A program made the translations under genes and the position numbers. The notes beneath the pieces were generated by a model that worked only from the letters and a program-made list of their open reading frames with translations, was not told the DNA's origin and ran no database searches. From Siphonodentalium dalli (Eukaryota; Mollusca; Scaphopoda; Gadilida; Siphonodentaliidae): a DNA stretch of 64,000 bases. Of this stretch, positions 1 through 12,924 are shown piece by piece. Location: assembly GCA_032622095.1 (NCBI GenBank), contig CP136063.1:73757980-73821979 (forward strand), given 5' to 3'. How positions within the stretch are numbered: position 1 is the stretch's first letter; each line of letters begins with the position of its first letter.

Positions 1-871
1 TGATTTAAACATACATTGACCGTCGCTTTCGTCGTTCAATTACGAACATATTCGGCGAGAATATCAATCAAACTACCCAGTTGACAGGCATACCATAATC
101 AGGCCGATATAATGGTTATTAGCTCACCCTCAATTAATTCGAACAATTTCACTCTTATAATAACCCCTGTGTGCGAATGAATCAATTGTGACATGATAAT
201 ACACAGTCGCCACTCCCATAGACACGCCTCAACAACCGATGTTACGTGCAGCTCCACCCATGTAAACAGCGGTGCAGAACAGACGGATTTGCCATATCAC
301 ATCAGGTCTATAGACTCCCCAAACTGGGTTCAGCTGGACCATCGAATTATATGGTTTAGTTGCCGGTTTATAGTTATAAAACGCAGATATTGATCGCAAT
401 GAAGAAAAACGTATTCCCACACATTTTATATGTGCGGGCGTTTCTCGGTTATACATTTTCCAATAAAAATATGCTTTTTGTCGTAATTATCTATTTTCGT
501 TGTTGATAGAACGCGGTCTGTCCGCATTAGGAAAGTACGATTCTTTAGCTCACAGTATAGAGACAATGCTATTAAACAACGGGTCTGTCTGGACTATAAG
601 TTTAAATCAGAGATGACGAATGCGTTAGTTACATCGACGATCTCGGGTTTAAACAACGGATTTAACTGCCAATTGGTGGTTTCCACATAGCGGTTTGTGC
701 AGTACAGGTTTAAACCTGAGAATTCGAATTGTATCTTCTTTTGGTACTTGAATAATGTATGGCGATTTGTGTATATCTGCTTGTTTATATAATGGTTATT
801 GAAGTGTCCTGCATGTAGCATTAGGGATCTACACGTATATATTCGATTGGTTGTACCATTACATGTTTCAG
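1..871. other. non-coding, probably intron of the glutamate receptor
   Basis: No coding signal is seen. The stretch is AT-rich and ends in a clear 3' splice site (pyrimidine-rich run then tttcag, AG at 870-871) in front of the receptor exon, so its right part is probably intron. Short reading frames on both strands have no recognisable motif. Confidence 0.5.
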
Positions 872-1214
872 CATCATGTCTATGCAAGAGGCTGGGTTAA
901 TTCAGTATTGGGCGAAAAAGTGGATCCCGTCTGCAGCAAAATGTATTATGGGAGAAACAACCAGTGGTGCCACGACCCTAGGGATGAACCACGTGGCGGG
1001 ACCATTTCTAATATTCGGTGGAACAGTCATAGTCTCGGCCGTCTGTTTGATGCTGGAAATCGCTTTGAGGCGAAATATTGGGATCTCTTGCTCTGCCCTG
1101 ACCAGGAGACATGTCGACGATATCGTGCAAACCGGAACTGAGATGAGCACCAATATAACAAACAGGGAATTGAACTCGGTCGATCTGGATTCTGACATCA
1201 TAACTAAGCTCTGA
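872..1214 (+). CDS. ionotropic glutamate receptor, terminal exon (end of ligand-binding S2 lobe, TM4, cytoplasmic tail)
   Basis: This is the last coding exon of an iGluR-type ligand-gated cation channel; earlier exons lie outside the window. It opens right after a 3' splice site (AG at 870-871) with one base of a split codon. Counting from the Met at 876, residues 5-23 read EAGLIQYWAKKWIPSAAKC, the conserved end of the S2 ligand-binding lobe, with its ligand-lobe cysteine at 23. Residues 38-61 (NHVAG... to LMLE) match the fourth membrane helix, including the usual N-x-A-G entry and glutamate exit. A 50-residue polar tail follows and ends at TGA 1212-1214. The non-NMDA style of the TM4 entry suggests the AMPA/kainate/delta-like branch (inference). 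A truncated paralogous exon lies at 37111-37184. No frame damage is seen, so it could belong to a working gene. Confidence 0.82.
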
Positions 1215-1367
1215 GTTGACGTTTTCCGTTAAAAATTAAAGCTCATGTTATGGAAAGCCAAAACTATATATATTCTAGATTATGTACTATGCGCACCTAA
1301 CGACATGAGAGTGTAATCTTCTTCACGGTTGAATGACATCATGACGTCGTGTGCGAGGCCGTTAACC

Positions 1368-2422
1368 ATGGTTCGCGCTGCCTCTTGTCAAATTTGCCAA
1401 TGGCAAAAATAATTGGCATTTGACAAAAAATATTTTTATTTGGCAAAAATGTGTAAGTGTTGGCTAGTCATTTCTCAATTTCTCAAGAAAAGATCAATAC
1501 CACTAATTTCAGGAAAGTCTTACAATACAATTGTATTACTCTTGTTTTAGAAGGTTTAGGAATGTTAACACCTCTATCAAGATGCAGTTAATCTGATAGC
1601 ATTGGTATAGGCGGGTGGATGGATTACTATTATATATTTCCATACTAAGTGTGATTATCACTAAATCCAGCATTTCGATTGGTCGGCGCCCACGTGACTA
1701 GTTGCAATTATTTCTCAGTGAACGCGCAACAGCTCATAACTGCAACCCCATAATTACATCGACGCGTCACCGATACCGGAAAGAAAAACGTGTAATGTTT
1801 TGGGCGCATTTGGACTCGCGCAGGATTGACTTAATAAATCATCAGGTTTCAATATAAAGAAATTGTTCCTGTTAAATTTTCCCAAGGGTGCTATGGGATA
1901 TTTTGGGCTGGTTTTGTCACGATACACTTTTCGATTTAAATACATTTACAAAAGTGGCTTTTTCGCTAAATGTATATAAATATAAGGATTAACTGTTATG
2001 TGGACTGTTTTTATGGAGATGTAACCGTGATGTAAGTGGTCATAACTTGTATGTAAAACCCTATACCCTTCGGGTTTTACATAGGTTATGACCACTTACC
2101 TCACGGTTACATCTCCATAAAAACAGTCCACACGACAGTTAATCCTTATTTATTGCGGTGGTATTTGCATAGCTAATTCTCTTTTTTTATGATAAAGCAA
2201 CACTTGTAGAATGTTGCTATTCAGTTATTGGATTATTGTTATTATAAACCATAATAGAGATACGAGAATAATTGATAACTAACTGCCTTCCTATCGATAT
2301 ATACGACTCAATGTTGCAGATATTGATACCATCGGTGATACCATACTAAAAGAATTTGGCAAAAATTATTTCATTTGGCAAATTATTTGGCAAAAGTAAG
2401 TTTCGGTCTAGCGTGGACCCTG
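1368..2422. mobile_element. hAT-type non-autonomous element, family 1 (diverged copy, with internal insertion)
   Basis: The left end (ggttcgcgctgcc) and right end (agcgtggaccctg) are diverged forms of the CAGGG-type termini of the intact copy at 36520-37084. Internal 'atttggcaaa' motifs and whole segments (1375-1640, 2200-2422) are shared with that copy. The flanks ccgttaac and tcgttaac match at 7 of 8 positions, consistent with an old 8-bp target duplication. It is about 490 bp longer than the intact copy, partly because of the foldback at 1984-2149. No coding capacity. Confidence 0.6.
1984..2149. repeat. foldback element (long hairpin)
   Basis: Two arms of about 70 bp are nearly perfect reverse complements: left arm from aaggattaactgt, right arm ending acagttaatcctt. 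They flank a short centre around ccctataccc. The arms differ by few changes, so the palindrome is young or maintained. It sits inside the hAT-type element at 1368-2422. Confidence 0.8.
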
Positions 2423-4974
2423 TCGTTAACGTTCTGACCATTTTATAGTGCAAACATATAATGGGAATATCGAAAAACCTGACTGTCGAATGGCCTTGTC
2501 ATTCACAATCCCGATACATCATACACTGTTTCAAACGTAAAGAAACCGTGGTTCCGATGTACTAATTTGTTAGTTCCGATTATAATTAATGAGCAACCCA
2601 TTGTTTTCTTAAGTATACCACACAGCGTGACATTTTACATCCGTACTGAATAATGACGTATAGCTGCCAAGAGGTTAAAGGGATACTGTACGCCATTTGC
2701 AATACATTCACGGTGATAACAACGATCTAATATCGATAATTTATAGAAAACTAAGTAATTTGAGTCGAAGATGTATTATGTAAGCGTTCAGGTTAATAGA
2801 TTATCTTAAAATCAAAGTTAATAATTTGATATAAATTTAATTTATGGCTGGAGCCATAAATTAAATTACGAATTTCCGTGTACAAGACGTAGGCCTATAA
2901 TCAAAATTTAGATTTGGCAACGCGTGGCACACATGATTGTGTAAAAAATTATATTGATACCGGGCGTAAACTCAAGCGACTCACGGACTAATGACTATAC
3001 AATGACTTAAATGAGTATATGGGACCAGTATCCATATAATATAACATTTTTTTTATACATTTGTTTGAAAAATTGGTAATTTCGCATTCCAGCTAATCTG
3101 TCATCCGTAACATTACTTCGTACTCAACAGACTTTCAAATAATGGACATATGATTACCTTATTCTACGACTCAGAGACTATAGAAACCAACAACAACATT
3201 TGAGTACAGTATCCCTATAATATGTTTGATAAGGCACGAATAATAGTGCGGAATGATATAACTATAGAGGTGCAGCATCCCTCCGCGATGGCACACGTGT
3301 CATATCTATAAACCCATTAACACACGTGTCGTTCTGTCTTTATTATACACGCCACCCGTCCTAGAATCCGAGATTTAAAAAAAAACAGAGGTTTATTCGG
3401 GCAAATATACAGCGCTTGTTTTGGTCATGTCTTAAAGTGCGATCTATCTTTTTAATTGAATATGTGTGCTACTTTAGCTACTGTTAGTTTATTGGTGGAA
3501 GACATGTTCATGAATACATAATTATGGCACGTGTGTTAAACACGTGTGAAACATCCACTTATCAATTTCGATGTGGTGAAGGTTATCGCACGAGTCAAAC
3601 CGTTCTTGTCCATTGTCCTCGAAGAGAAACCATTGTTCGTCGAAATGACGACTTCCTGATTTTCAAACTCTAATTTACCAGTCGCTTTACTTCTAATTAC
3701 CGTTGGGATAAAACATATTTTGCTCCGTTTGAGAAGTTTGCGTAATATCCAGCGCTGTGGGGAATTCAAAGCCAAATATATCTACTAAAATGCAAGTTCA
3801 ATGTGAACGGCATGATGTTCTCATACACGAATTATATTTCAAGTAACTATCAAAATCAATCACTGGGTCATGGGAATGCCAGTACAGTGGTATTGTGAAG
3901 TAAAAAAAGAAAGGTAATTTCTAAGAATTCTGTGGTATACAAGCAATTATGTTCCTTCTTTGAAGACGAAACATTATATACTATAATTTATGTAACTTTA
4001 AATTACAATAGATATGGCTTAATGGTTATATTAAAATTCAACAACAAAGACAACATACGACAAATCATTGGACGCCATTATGTTTGCTCTATTTACTGGT
4101 AGCCTTCTTCTGCTAGAATGATCACAGTACAAATAAAGAGCGTTTCCCTCACTTAGTTGAGAAAACTGGAAAATATTTATTTTTATTGTTATGACTTCTG
4201 CAAGTTTCTTCGTTTGTTGTAGAGTAGTCTTTGATTTATTAACCCAACTGACATATTGATTCTTGTATGTTATAATTGTTCTCTAATTCAGTAATGCACT
4301 AATGGGTCAACGGGATCGTGACGTGAGTGATTACTATGACAAATTGATAAAGTTCTCGATCCGATTTATTTGGTATCAATTAGTTTTATTAACAAGCATC
4401 ATAATTATGAAACACAATGCATGTGATGTCGATAGTGATCCGGGAGTGGATCTGGAATCCAGCTTGGGCTCTGAGATAACTAATGAAATGCTTTAAAATT
4501 ATCAAATAAATGTTATGAATAAAAGTTCTTTAATTTATTAACTATTCTTGTTATACTATTTGGTCGGTCTGGTACCGTGACTTGTTATGGTGTCCACCGT
4601 TGCAACTACCTATATATTATTATTTTTCTTAAAAAGTAAATATGAAGACTGGATCTATTCGGCAAAAATATTTCAAATTTATTCCACACCCATTGACGTG
4701 AGGTACATGTATTCAACGGAATCCCAGCCATTGGATACATATTAGTGTTTATTACACGCTTGTTCCCAGAAGTACAGTGTTATTGCTGTTCCATAGTTAC
4801 AAACACGTATGGAACGTACGTTCCATACGTTTCTCGTTGGCGTAAAATGACGTACATGACGTTCACCTCAACCATGAAACCAGAACTATAAAATAAAAGC
4901 ATCATCACACATGACTAAACACACCATCTATTTGCCGAAATAAACCTTCTGAGCTTCTAATAAACCTTCTAATA
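2423..4974. other. no gene seen
   Basis: AT-rich sequence without convincing exons. It holds a perfect 16-bp-arm palindrome at 2834-2867 (arm aatttaatttatggct, 2-base loop); a related half copy is at about 40865. The reading frame at 4302-4496 was considered and left out because it matches nothing I recognise and lacks splice signals. The 12-mer ATAAAGAGCGTT occurs at 4134. Confidence 0.5.
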
Positions 4975-4989
4975 AACCTTCTAAGCCTC

Positions 4990-5051
4990 GTGCTGTCGCG
5001 GAAGGATAGAACTCGAGGCGCAAGCGGCGTTCTATCCTTCCGCGACAGCAC
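4990..5051. repeat. perfect 23-bp-stem hairpin
   Basis: The stem gtgctgtcgcggaaggatag plus aac (4990-5012) is exactly reverse-complemented at 5029-5051, with a 16-base GC-rich loop. No T-run follows, so it does not look like a terminator. Probably a foldback remnant. Confidence 0.8.
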
Positions 5052-5337
5052 TCGTGCCGTATCGACAAACCCATTTACACATCGTGTCGTTCTGTGTATA
5101 TACACCTAGTGGAATACAAGCCGGAACTATTCTTGTTGACTTTGTCGCCAAGAAAGATGACGTATACATTACGTCGATCATCCGCTTCCGGCAATCCCCC
5201 TATAATTACTGGTTATTTGTCAGACTTAAATCACAATAAAGGTAGCTATAGTAACAATGGAGGTGACATTCATGGATTGATCTTATGTGACTGAACAGTG
5301 TAGAATAAATAAAGAACCCAACTTGCATCATAATCTC

Positions 5338-5385
5338 GAATCTTTTATCGAACTCGCCATCCGCAACTCATTCGATAAAAGATTC
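5338..5385. repeat. hairpin, 14-bp stem
   Basis: gaatcttttatcga at 5338-5351 is exactly reverse-complemented at 5372-5385 around a GC-richer loop. It lies 300 bp from the previous hairpin, in AT-rich non-coding DNA. Confidence 0.7.
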
Positions 5386-5838
5386 TCGATTAAGATGCGC
5401 GTTGTGTTCTGTCTATATCATCATCTATATTGAATATAGAATCTGAAAAGTTATAAAGAAACCCCAAAAACAGTGTATTTTAGAGCATCTGAGAGTAAGA
5501 CAATATCATATATGTTTTGGTCCCTTTAGGTCCCAGGAACTTTAAGAATAATCCAATCACCAAACAGCGTATTGTCTCGTTGCCGAAGAGATTCATAAAA
5601 CCCCTGTCACACTCAGGCCGGCGCTTGCACTGCGCTGCAAAAGTACCAAAATATGAGTAACACGCAGGAGGAGCGCCGAAAACTGTCCCAAATTGTGAAA
5701 CTTTAAAAACAAAGTATGCTCCTATTGCGTTCCTACTTTGTCAAGTCTCACGCTCTTATTGCGTTCAAGTCGCTGTCATTGTGATGCTAGTACGTTCTCA
5801 ATACGTTTGCAAAACGCTCTCTGCGCGGGCGCGGAGAA

Positions 5839-5880
5839 TATAAATAGCGTCTCATGCGTTCTCCAGTCATAGTCAGTTTT
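5839..5880 (+). promoter_or_regulatory. candidate Pol II core promoter (TATA plus initiator)
   Basis: TATAAATA at 5839-5846 follows a GC-rich segment. CATAG and TCAGTT at about 5868-5878 offer initiator-like starts 30-36 bases downstream. It lies between the two left termini of the large element, so it may be a promoter of the element. No long reading frame follows it. Confidence 0.35.
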
Positions 5881-5940
5881 TAGTTTGTGGGGAATATACC
5901 CAAAAATTCGCAATAGATTAGCTGTCCGATTAAATCACTG

Positions 5941-6360
5941 TCACACTCCGCTGCGATCAGGCCGGATCTTGCATTGCGCTGTAAAATTATCAAAGCGCCG
6001 AGCAAAGCGCACTAATGTATCTAAGAACCGATTGGTGACGCTGTAACGTAGCAGTTGACACTGGCTAGGACGGGAGAGGGTCCCCGTGATCGCCTCTGAG
6101 CGCCAGAGCGCCGCATGCATGCACAAAACAAGCGCAGATGTTCGGCGTTTTGACCAGGCGCAGTACCGTCGCCACGACAGAGCAACGCGAACGACATGAG
6201 CGCCACGTTGACGTAGCAAGGACGGATACAAGCTAATCGTGGTCGCAGCAAGAATTCCTCTGCAATAAGCTTACTATGACTTGGTCAGAACGCCGAGACT
6301 CTGTCTACATATATGGCAAGAAACGTGAGCAAAAAGTTAAGGGGGTATGTTTTTGTCCCA
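5941..6360. repeat. left arm of the large inverted repeat
   Basis: Diverged reverse complement of 15655-16075. Shared blocks include gcaacgcgaacgacatgagc, the gcacaaaacaagcgc segment, and the ttaagggggtatgtttttgt junction with the 83-bp array. The frames here (5941-6251) are accidental. Confidence 0.75.
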
Positions 6361-6369
6361 TGTACATGT

Positions 6370-6995
6370 AGAAAGCCTTGATACAGAGCGGGACAAGCGT
6401 TACAGAAGCTGACAAAATATGTTTTTATTTCTCATCGTTATCTGCGTCCCAGTGGTAACCCTTGATACAGAGCGATACAAGCGTTACAGCAGTTAAAAAA
6501 TCGTTTTTATTTATCATCGTTATCTGCGTCCCAGTAGTAACCCTTGATACAGAGCGATACAAGCGTTACAGAATCTTACAGAGTTGATTTTATTTCTCAT
6601 CGTTATCTGCGTCCCAGTAGTAACCCTTGATACACAGCGATACAAGCGTTACAGAAGTTTAAGGAATCGTTTTTATTTCTAGTGATTATCTGCGTCACAG
6701 TAGTAACCCTTGATACAGAGCGATACAAGCGTTACAGAATCTTACAGAGTTGATTTAATTTCTAGTGATTATCTGCGTCCCAGTAGTAACCCTTGATACA
6801 GAGCGATACAAGCGTTACAGAATCTTACAGAGTTGATTTAATTTCTAGTGATTATCTGCGTCCCAGTAGTAACCCTTGATACAGAGCGATACAAGCGTCA
6901 CAGCAGTTAAAATCGTTTTTCTTTCCAGTGATTATCTGCGTCCCCGTAGTAACCATTGATACAAAGCGATACAAGCGCAACTCGTTAAAAAAATT
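6370..6995. repeat. 83-bp tandem array, about 8 copies
   Basis: The word cccttgatacagagcgatac recurs at about 6375, 6457, 6539, 6622, 6705, 6788, 6871 and 6953, always with tctgcgtcccagtagtaa before it. Two to three inverted copies (15440-15650) lie in the right arm of the same element. Confidence 0.9.
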
Positions 6996-6999
6996 CGAC

Positions 7000-8179
7000 G
7001 TATTTTTTTTGGTCACAAAGTCACCAATACTTATCGTGGAAAAACTCCAATTAGAAAAATGAAAATATTATTTTATAAGGGGGATAACGTTGTTGAGAAT
7101 GCGAATCTGCAATTCCCGAATTTCAGCGAAGCCATATAGTACAGGCGAATTAGGGTTGAACCCGGAACTAATTGCAACACAAATGCCAAAGGTGCCACCA
7201 TATAGAGTAAGTCAATGCATGCAACATACACAAAATTTAGAGAACAATATTTGGGACAATAGCAAAATTTCTGTTTCCATGGCAACGAGTGGTGATTTTA
7301 ACTGACTGTGGAAACTAGGTGTTACATTGCGTGTGTGGCGAGAACTGTTTCAATTATTTCAAATATTATGTTGTTTTATATGAACACTCATTATTGTCTA
7401 ACTTTTGAAACGAGGTTCACCTCTTGGGAAGGTGAAGGTCATATGTAAAGGTCAAGGTAATTGTTAAAAAATGTGTGCTTTTTCCGATACTATCATATAA
7501 CTTCGACCCACTTGATTGAAATTAAAGATGTAGAGAGACGAAGATATATTTAAAATAATTTGGAGGACAACTGCTTAGTACAGAATTATAGTTTTACCAA
7601 TAATATCAACTCATTCCCAAGATATAGACCTTCAAAGTTGGTGGTACCCTTTCGTGATAAGCAAAATTGCGTAGTATTTTGACCAGACATGGTTATACGT
7701 GTAGGTGAGCGGCCATTAGAGGAAAAGGGCCATATTTAAGAAGTTTAATACAAATTCGGATTGTTTTATACCGTTGGAAAGCTTATGGATTGTCCATTCT
7801 TATTAACCCTGTAGTAGTGAGCAAAAGTGGAAAGAAAATTTAACTATTATTGTTGCCATGGCAACGGTTATATACTATTTTTGTGAAAAAAATGGGAACA
7901 AAGGTCATATCTAAGAATATAATTGGTCTGGGTAAGAATAGTTCCTATAAAAATATACATATAGGTAAATGTTCAACATGATGTTCCGTCATCTGTTATT
8001 TTTGTAGGTCAAAGTCACACTTACAGGTCAAGGTCATTCGGGAGGAAGTTGAAAACACCGGTTTTGCTCACATAACAATAACATATATATGCAGCCTGCA
8101 TGTCCCTGTGATATTGCAAGAAATAAGAACGCAATAAATAATCACATACAATTTCTAAACAATATGATATATTACATTC
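7000..8179. other. no gene seen
   Basis: AT-rich interior of the large element. It contains scattered 'aggtcaaggtca' words, common in repeats of marine invertebrate genomes, and short frames without motifs. Confidence 0.5.
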
Positions 8180-8187
8180 CCCATGTG

Positions 8188-8951
8188 CAGGGACGTGGCG
8201 ACAGGGGGATTGTGTGTGTCTCACCCCCCCCAACTTTGGTCAATATTTTCAACAGTTGGAAATTTCATACCTAACACAACATTAGTTGGAAATTTCACAC
8301 CAACAGTAGGTTTAAAATGTTCTTGTAGTTTGATTTTCAAACAATTTATTCGGGGAATTTATTGTTTTTGGACCAATATTTGCATATCTTCCTACTGTGG
8401 TCAAAATTTTGGACTGAAATGGCCATCAGTTGGAAATTTTCCAACCTTATGGGGGGTGTCAGGTTAGAAATTTCCAACACTTGGAAAGCTTATGTCCTGG
8501 TCCCTCCCCCGTGGCCAGTCAAAAACTGCTAGTTAATTTAAGAAAACAATATTGTCCTACATTTGGTCAACATTGTCATTGGAATTGTCATCAGTTGGAA
8601 ATTTTACAGCCTAAGTGGGGCTGTCAGGTTTGAAATTTCCAACTCTAGGAAGGCTTGAGGCTATAGTCTAGATGCTAGGATTTTGCGATTTTCTTGTTCA
8701 GATTTCAAAATTTTCACACACCGGGCCGAACCATGTTCCTTCCCCGTGGCCAATACAAAAAAACTGCTAATTAGTTTAAGAAAACAATATTTTACTACAT
8801 CTAGTAAAAATTGTGGACTGAAATGGTCATCAGGGGTGCAACTGGAATTATGCAAAACATGTTTGTCGGCCGGATTCAAGTGGGGGGGGGGGTGCAGTTG
8901 TAATTCTACAAATTGGACACCCCCAACGGAGACTCTCAAGCCACGTCCCTG
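8188..8951. mobile_element. hAT-type non-autonomous element, family 2, with perfect 8-bp target duplication
   Basis: Begins CAGGGACGTGGC and ends with the exact reverse complement GCCACGTCCCTG. Both sides carry the 8-base duplication CCCATGTG (8180-8187 and 8952-8959). CAGGG termini with 8-bp duplications are characteristic of hAT. The interior is a diverged direct repetition (cagttggaaattt, cccgtggccagtcaaaaactgc) with poly-C and poly-G runs. It encodes no transposase; frames crossing it (for example 8661-9101) are accidental. Related pieces lie at 33860-34251 and 56270-56572. Confidence 0.88.
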
Positions 8952-8959
8952 CCCATGTG

Positions 8960-10440
8960 TGTGTATTTCAATTTCATAAGGATGTACATAATGTGTGGGG
9001 TACGTGATTTTCGGATTAGGGAGTGTGGTTCCTGACAGCGACGCATTTGTTTTGGTCCGATATGTTTGACAACTGTATAAGCATGCTAAGTTATGTATCA
9101 ATGAGTAATTTAGGTGTGGTTAACCTTTTTCAGTTCAAAATTACACATTTGAGAGTATTTATACACCATATATATTGTAGCTGATTATCATGGTAATGCA
9201 TGTGTACACTTAACGTTGGTTCAATACTTCGAGAAATGATTAATCTTATTAGATGTCCGTTTTCTGTGACATCTAACGACATTCCAAGATATATAGACAC
9301 GCACCTCGCAATATATATAACTGCAAAAATATCACAATGGCGCCAATAACGCAATGACATCACACCCGATATGTGAGCCAAACACAATATACATAGGGCA
9401 GGCCTACCTCCTCAGTACTGCTTCCATAGTTGATTACGGTGATTAACGAAACAGAGCTATATTTAAAGATGGTCTGTCCCTTTGAAAACATGTGCTACAT
9501 AGTTACCGGGGTATAAAATATTATATATAAATCGAAGATCCCTGTCCGGAAATGCTTCAATCGATTACTATTGATTATAGTTCGAATATTTTCTGGTCTA
9601 AAAATGTGTGGTTGTTTACCTAACGAACAATAGTGGTTATGTTGACGAGACCATATATTTTATTTTGTAATTTTGTCACAAATAAACGTTAATTAGACTC
9701 ACTATCGCTTATAACTATCTAACGAAACAATACAAACAATCAATATGGGACATTTGATGTTCGGTGCATAGCTATGGGAACACCCTAATGGTCTCTATCT
9801 CTACATGGTATCGCCTAAATGGTCTGTTATAAAAATAGAACAATAACGTGTCCCACTTAATCATCTCATTTAAAATAAGCGTTTCCGGACATGGGACTTC
9901 ATTAATATCTATTATTTTATACCCACGAAACTATTTAAAAATTGTTATATAAAGAGATAATCCATCTTTAACAATTTCAATATACAATATCACACAGATG
10001 GAACTACATTGAGTGGATATATTTACTTTCCTGTGTCCATGGGCAACAGAATAATATAATGATGTTCGTAATTCTTTTCGTTCAAGAGTTATTCTTGTTT
10101 TTTTTTCTGAAAATAATGGTGTTCTGTTCATCCACACAGATAACTGAGTCATGCATGATCTATCAGAACTCTACGAAAAATTGGGTCGCCATCAGCAGTG
10201 CTTTCATTAGAGCATTTCCAAAAAAACAATTGACCGATATGGTTCCATTGTAGAGATATTGTCGCTCCTATTTTGGATGACTATTATAATCAGCATGTCC
10301 GTTTGCTTGTCTGGTTGTCTGAATCATAACTTTTAACAATATTAAACAGAACTAGATTTCAAGTTCCCGGCGGAAATGTGAATACCTCCATATTTTAGAC
10401 TTCCATCAATAGAAATATATTATATTTCGTAAAATAACAA
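8960..10440. other. no gene seen
   Basis: AT-rich, no exon-like signals, no tandem structure noticed. Confidence 0.45.
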
Positions 10441-10960
10441 TGACAAGGACAACGGCATATGAAATAGCGACATAGAAGCTTTCATTTTGAAAGATCGTTG
10501 ATCGCTGGGTGGATGAAAATTATATTTGGCCTTTTTCTGACACCCACTCCTGGCCCATTTCCTGGTGCGACGTCGACCAAAGTTACCCCATGTGTTAGAT
10601 TCAGTATTCTAAACAAAATGTCAAATCGAATAGCGTCATAAATGCTTTCATTTTGAATGAGTACGGGCGACATGCCATTCTAGCCCATTAGTATTAATGT
10701 TTATGGGCTTTTTGGATATCACCAGTTTCATGAATTTTGCGAATTTGTAATCGCCATCTCTCAGAGACTTTATTTTCTGAGTTTGGTGATAATCAGATCG
10801 AGAACAAAATTTGGCCATTTTTAACACCCCCCCCCCCCTGACCCCGCGCCTGATTGGACCTTCGCCAAATTACCCCATAAGTTCGTCTTAGTATTCCCAA
10901 GACAATGACATATGAAATAGCAACACATATGCTTTCATTTTGAAGACGTTTCGTTTTAAC
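10440..10960. repeat. two-copy diverged direct repeat
   Basis: Two stretches (about 10440-10670 and 10790-10950) share 'gaaatagc.acat..gctttcattttga', 'tttggcc.ttttt.acacc', a CCC-rich run and 'accaaa.ttaccccat'. Probably an old tandem duplication. Confidence 0.55.
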
Positions 10961-12230
10961 CGTGGTAATTATATCCCCATCCCAAAAGATGGGGGTATAA
11001 TGGATTACATACGTCCGTCCGTCTGTCAAGCCGTCCGTCTGCCCGACTCCAGAGGTACAAATGTGGGTTATTTCACACGTACACGGCATACGAATGGGTT
11101 GAATTTTACTTGTGTAATGAACCCCACAAATTCATTGTCAAAATTTCAAATTTCGACTAGCAACCCACCAGTAGCCGAACATTTTCACACCCCGCAATTT
11201 CTGTCAGTTATATATTTTAATTGTCCGTCCGTAATTTGATGTGATTTTGACATTGTGAGACTCTCACGTGACTTTAGAAATTAAATATTGATATGCGCAT
11301 GTCCATGTGCAAGGCCGTCCTGTAAATTCTGTAATTGTGGGTGTAAATTCTGTAATTGTGGGTTTTTTGGAAAATATGGGTATTTTGGAAAATATTCAAC
11401 TTTTCCTGATGTCAGAATTTCGACATTACATTTTCTTATTTATTTGATACCTATAATGGAAACACATGCAGAGAAACATGTTGTGAAAGTAATTGAGGTG
11501 AATGTAATGCCAAAAGGGTTGAGATTGCTGCCTGAAGTGTGTTGAAAGTAAAAATTAATAATAGATTTTCAGCCGAAAAGTAGTGTGTTACTTGTAGGTT
11601 TCTTAGTTTGTTTTAATTTCATCGCATATTAATGATTGGTAAATAAAATGACAACCTTGAATGGTGAGATTATACAGTGTTTTGTACCTGACACCAGACT
11701 AAAATGATCCACGTTAAAGAGCATATCGCTGTTATAACGCTGAGGATATGCACATATACGGACGGTGAGCCTCACGAATGGGTACTTGTTGTGTGCTTTA
11801 TATTGTTCGGACGACTTGTGCGCTGCACCCCACAAGTAAATTCTTCGAAAATGCCAATATTAAAAAGCATCTGGTTTAACCCTTTGATAAATGGATAGTA
11901 GCTGAGAAGTTGTTACTTGGTGCGCATTCATTCGTTTGTAGGGATTAAATATAATACGTTCAGCAGACAGCTGCTTGTTGAACTTATTATCTGAACATCC
12001 CTGTAGATAAATTAATGGTAATCCCTCGAGAAATATCAAGGGGTTTCCTGTAACAACACCGCTACAAATGAAGTAGGGTCACTGCAACACACACTTTTGG
12101 AACTTATTGAACTGATATGCGCAAGTACGGATGACGAGCCTCACGAATGGACATACTTGTGGGGTGATTTCAATTTTTCGGATGACTTGTGCGCTGCACC
12201 CCACAATTAAATTACCATAAATGGCCAGAA
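10960..12230. repeat. dispersed repeat family Y, copy 1
   Basis: Shares long blocks with 45380-46920 (direct) and 47320-47830 (inverted): 'gtaaattctgtaattgtggg', 'tcagaatttcgacattaca', 'gaaagtaattgaggt', and 'gacttgtgcgctgcacccca'. The site 11540-11556 (gtgttgaaagtaaaaatt) corresponds to the place where the TTAA MITE sits in the 47-kb copy. The frame at 11288-11545 lies in the repeat and is not credited. Confidence 0.7.
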
Positions 12231-12279
12231 ACGTGGTCAATTTTGTTTTGGTAGTCATATATAGGTCCTTTGTGATAAT

Positions 12280-12860
12280 GAGTGAAAGAATTAGGAAACA
12301 GAGTTTCAAACTCGATTCTAGCGGTGCTATATATGCTGCTAAACTGATAATTAATGAAAGAGTTAAGAAACCGCTTTCAAACTCGATTCTAGCAGTGCTG
12401 TGATGCTAAATTTCTAACCAAAAACAGAGTTAAGAAAATAGAGGTTCAAATACCATTTTAGCTGAGCTATGCTGCTAAATAATGGCATAATATAGAAAAG
12501 AGTTTCAAACTGGATTCTAGCGGTCCTATATATGGTACTCAACTAATTAAGAAACGAGATTTTCAAACTCGACGTTAGCGGTGCTATACTGCTAAACTGA
12601 TCATTAAGAAAAGAATTAAGAAAAGAGAGTTTCAAATTAGATTCTAATGGTGCAATATTATGCCATACTGTCAATTATTGAAATAATTAAGAAAGAGAGG
12701 TTCAATCATATGCTGCTTTAATTAATGAAAGAATTAAGAAAGAGAGTTTCAAAATCGATTCTGGCGGTGCTGTGGTGCTTAACTGCAAATAAATTAAAGA
12801 ATTAAGAAAAGACAGGTTCAAACTTAAATCTAGTGGTTCTATGCTGCAAAACGGCGAACT
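12280..12860. repeat. tandem array, ~75-85-bp unit
   Basis: Around eight diverged copies of 'gaattaagaaa.agagtttcaaactcgattctagcggtgctata.tgctgctaaactg'. Units vary in length. No coding signal. Confidence 0.8.
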
Positions 12861-12924
12861 AATAAAATAAATTATGTAATATATGTTTAGGATTGTAATT
12901 ACAATAATTATGTTGACACGAAAG

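Noticed and set aside
6370-6995. CRISPR-like look of regularly spaced repeats
   Set aside because: Whole 83-bp units are repeated with no unique spacers, no cas genes are present, and the genome is animal.
8661-9101. 146-codon minus-strand frame
   Set aside because: It runs through the end of the hAT MITE at 8188-8951, overlaps an antisense frame of similar length and has no motif.
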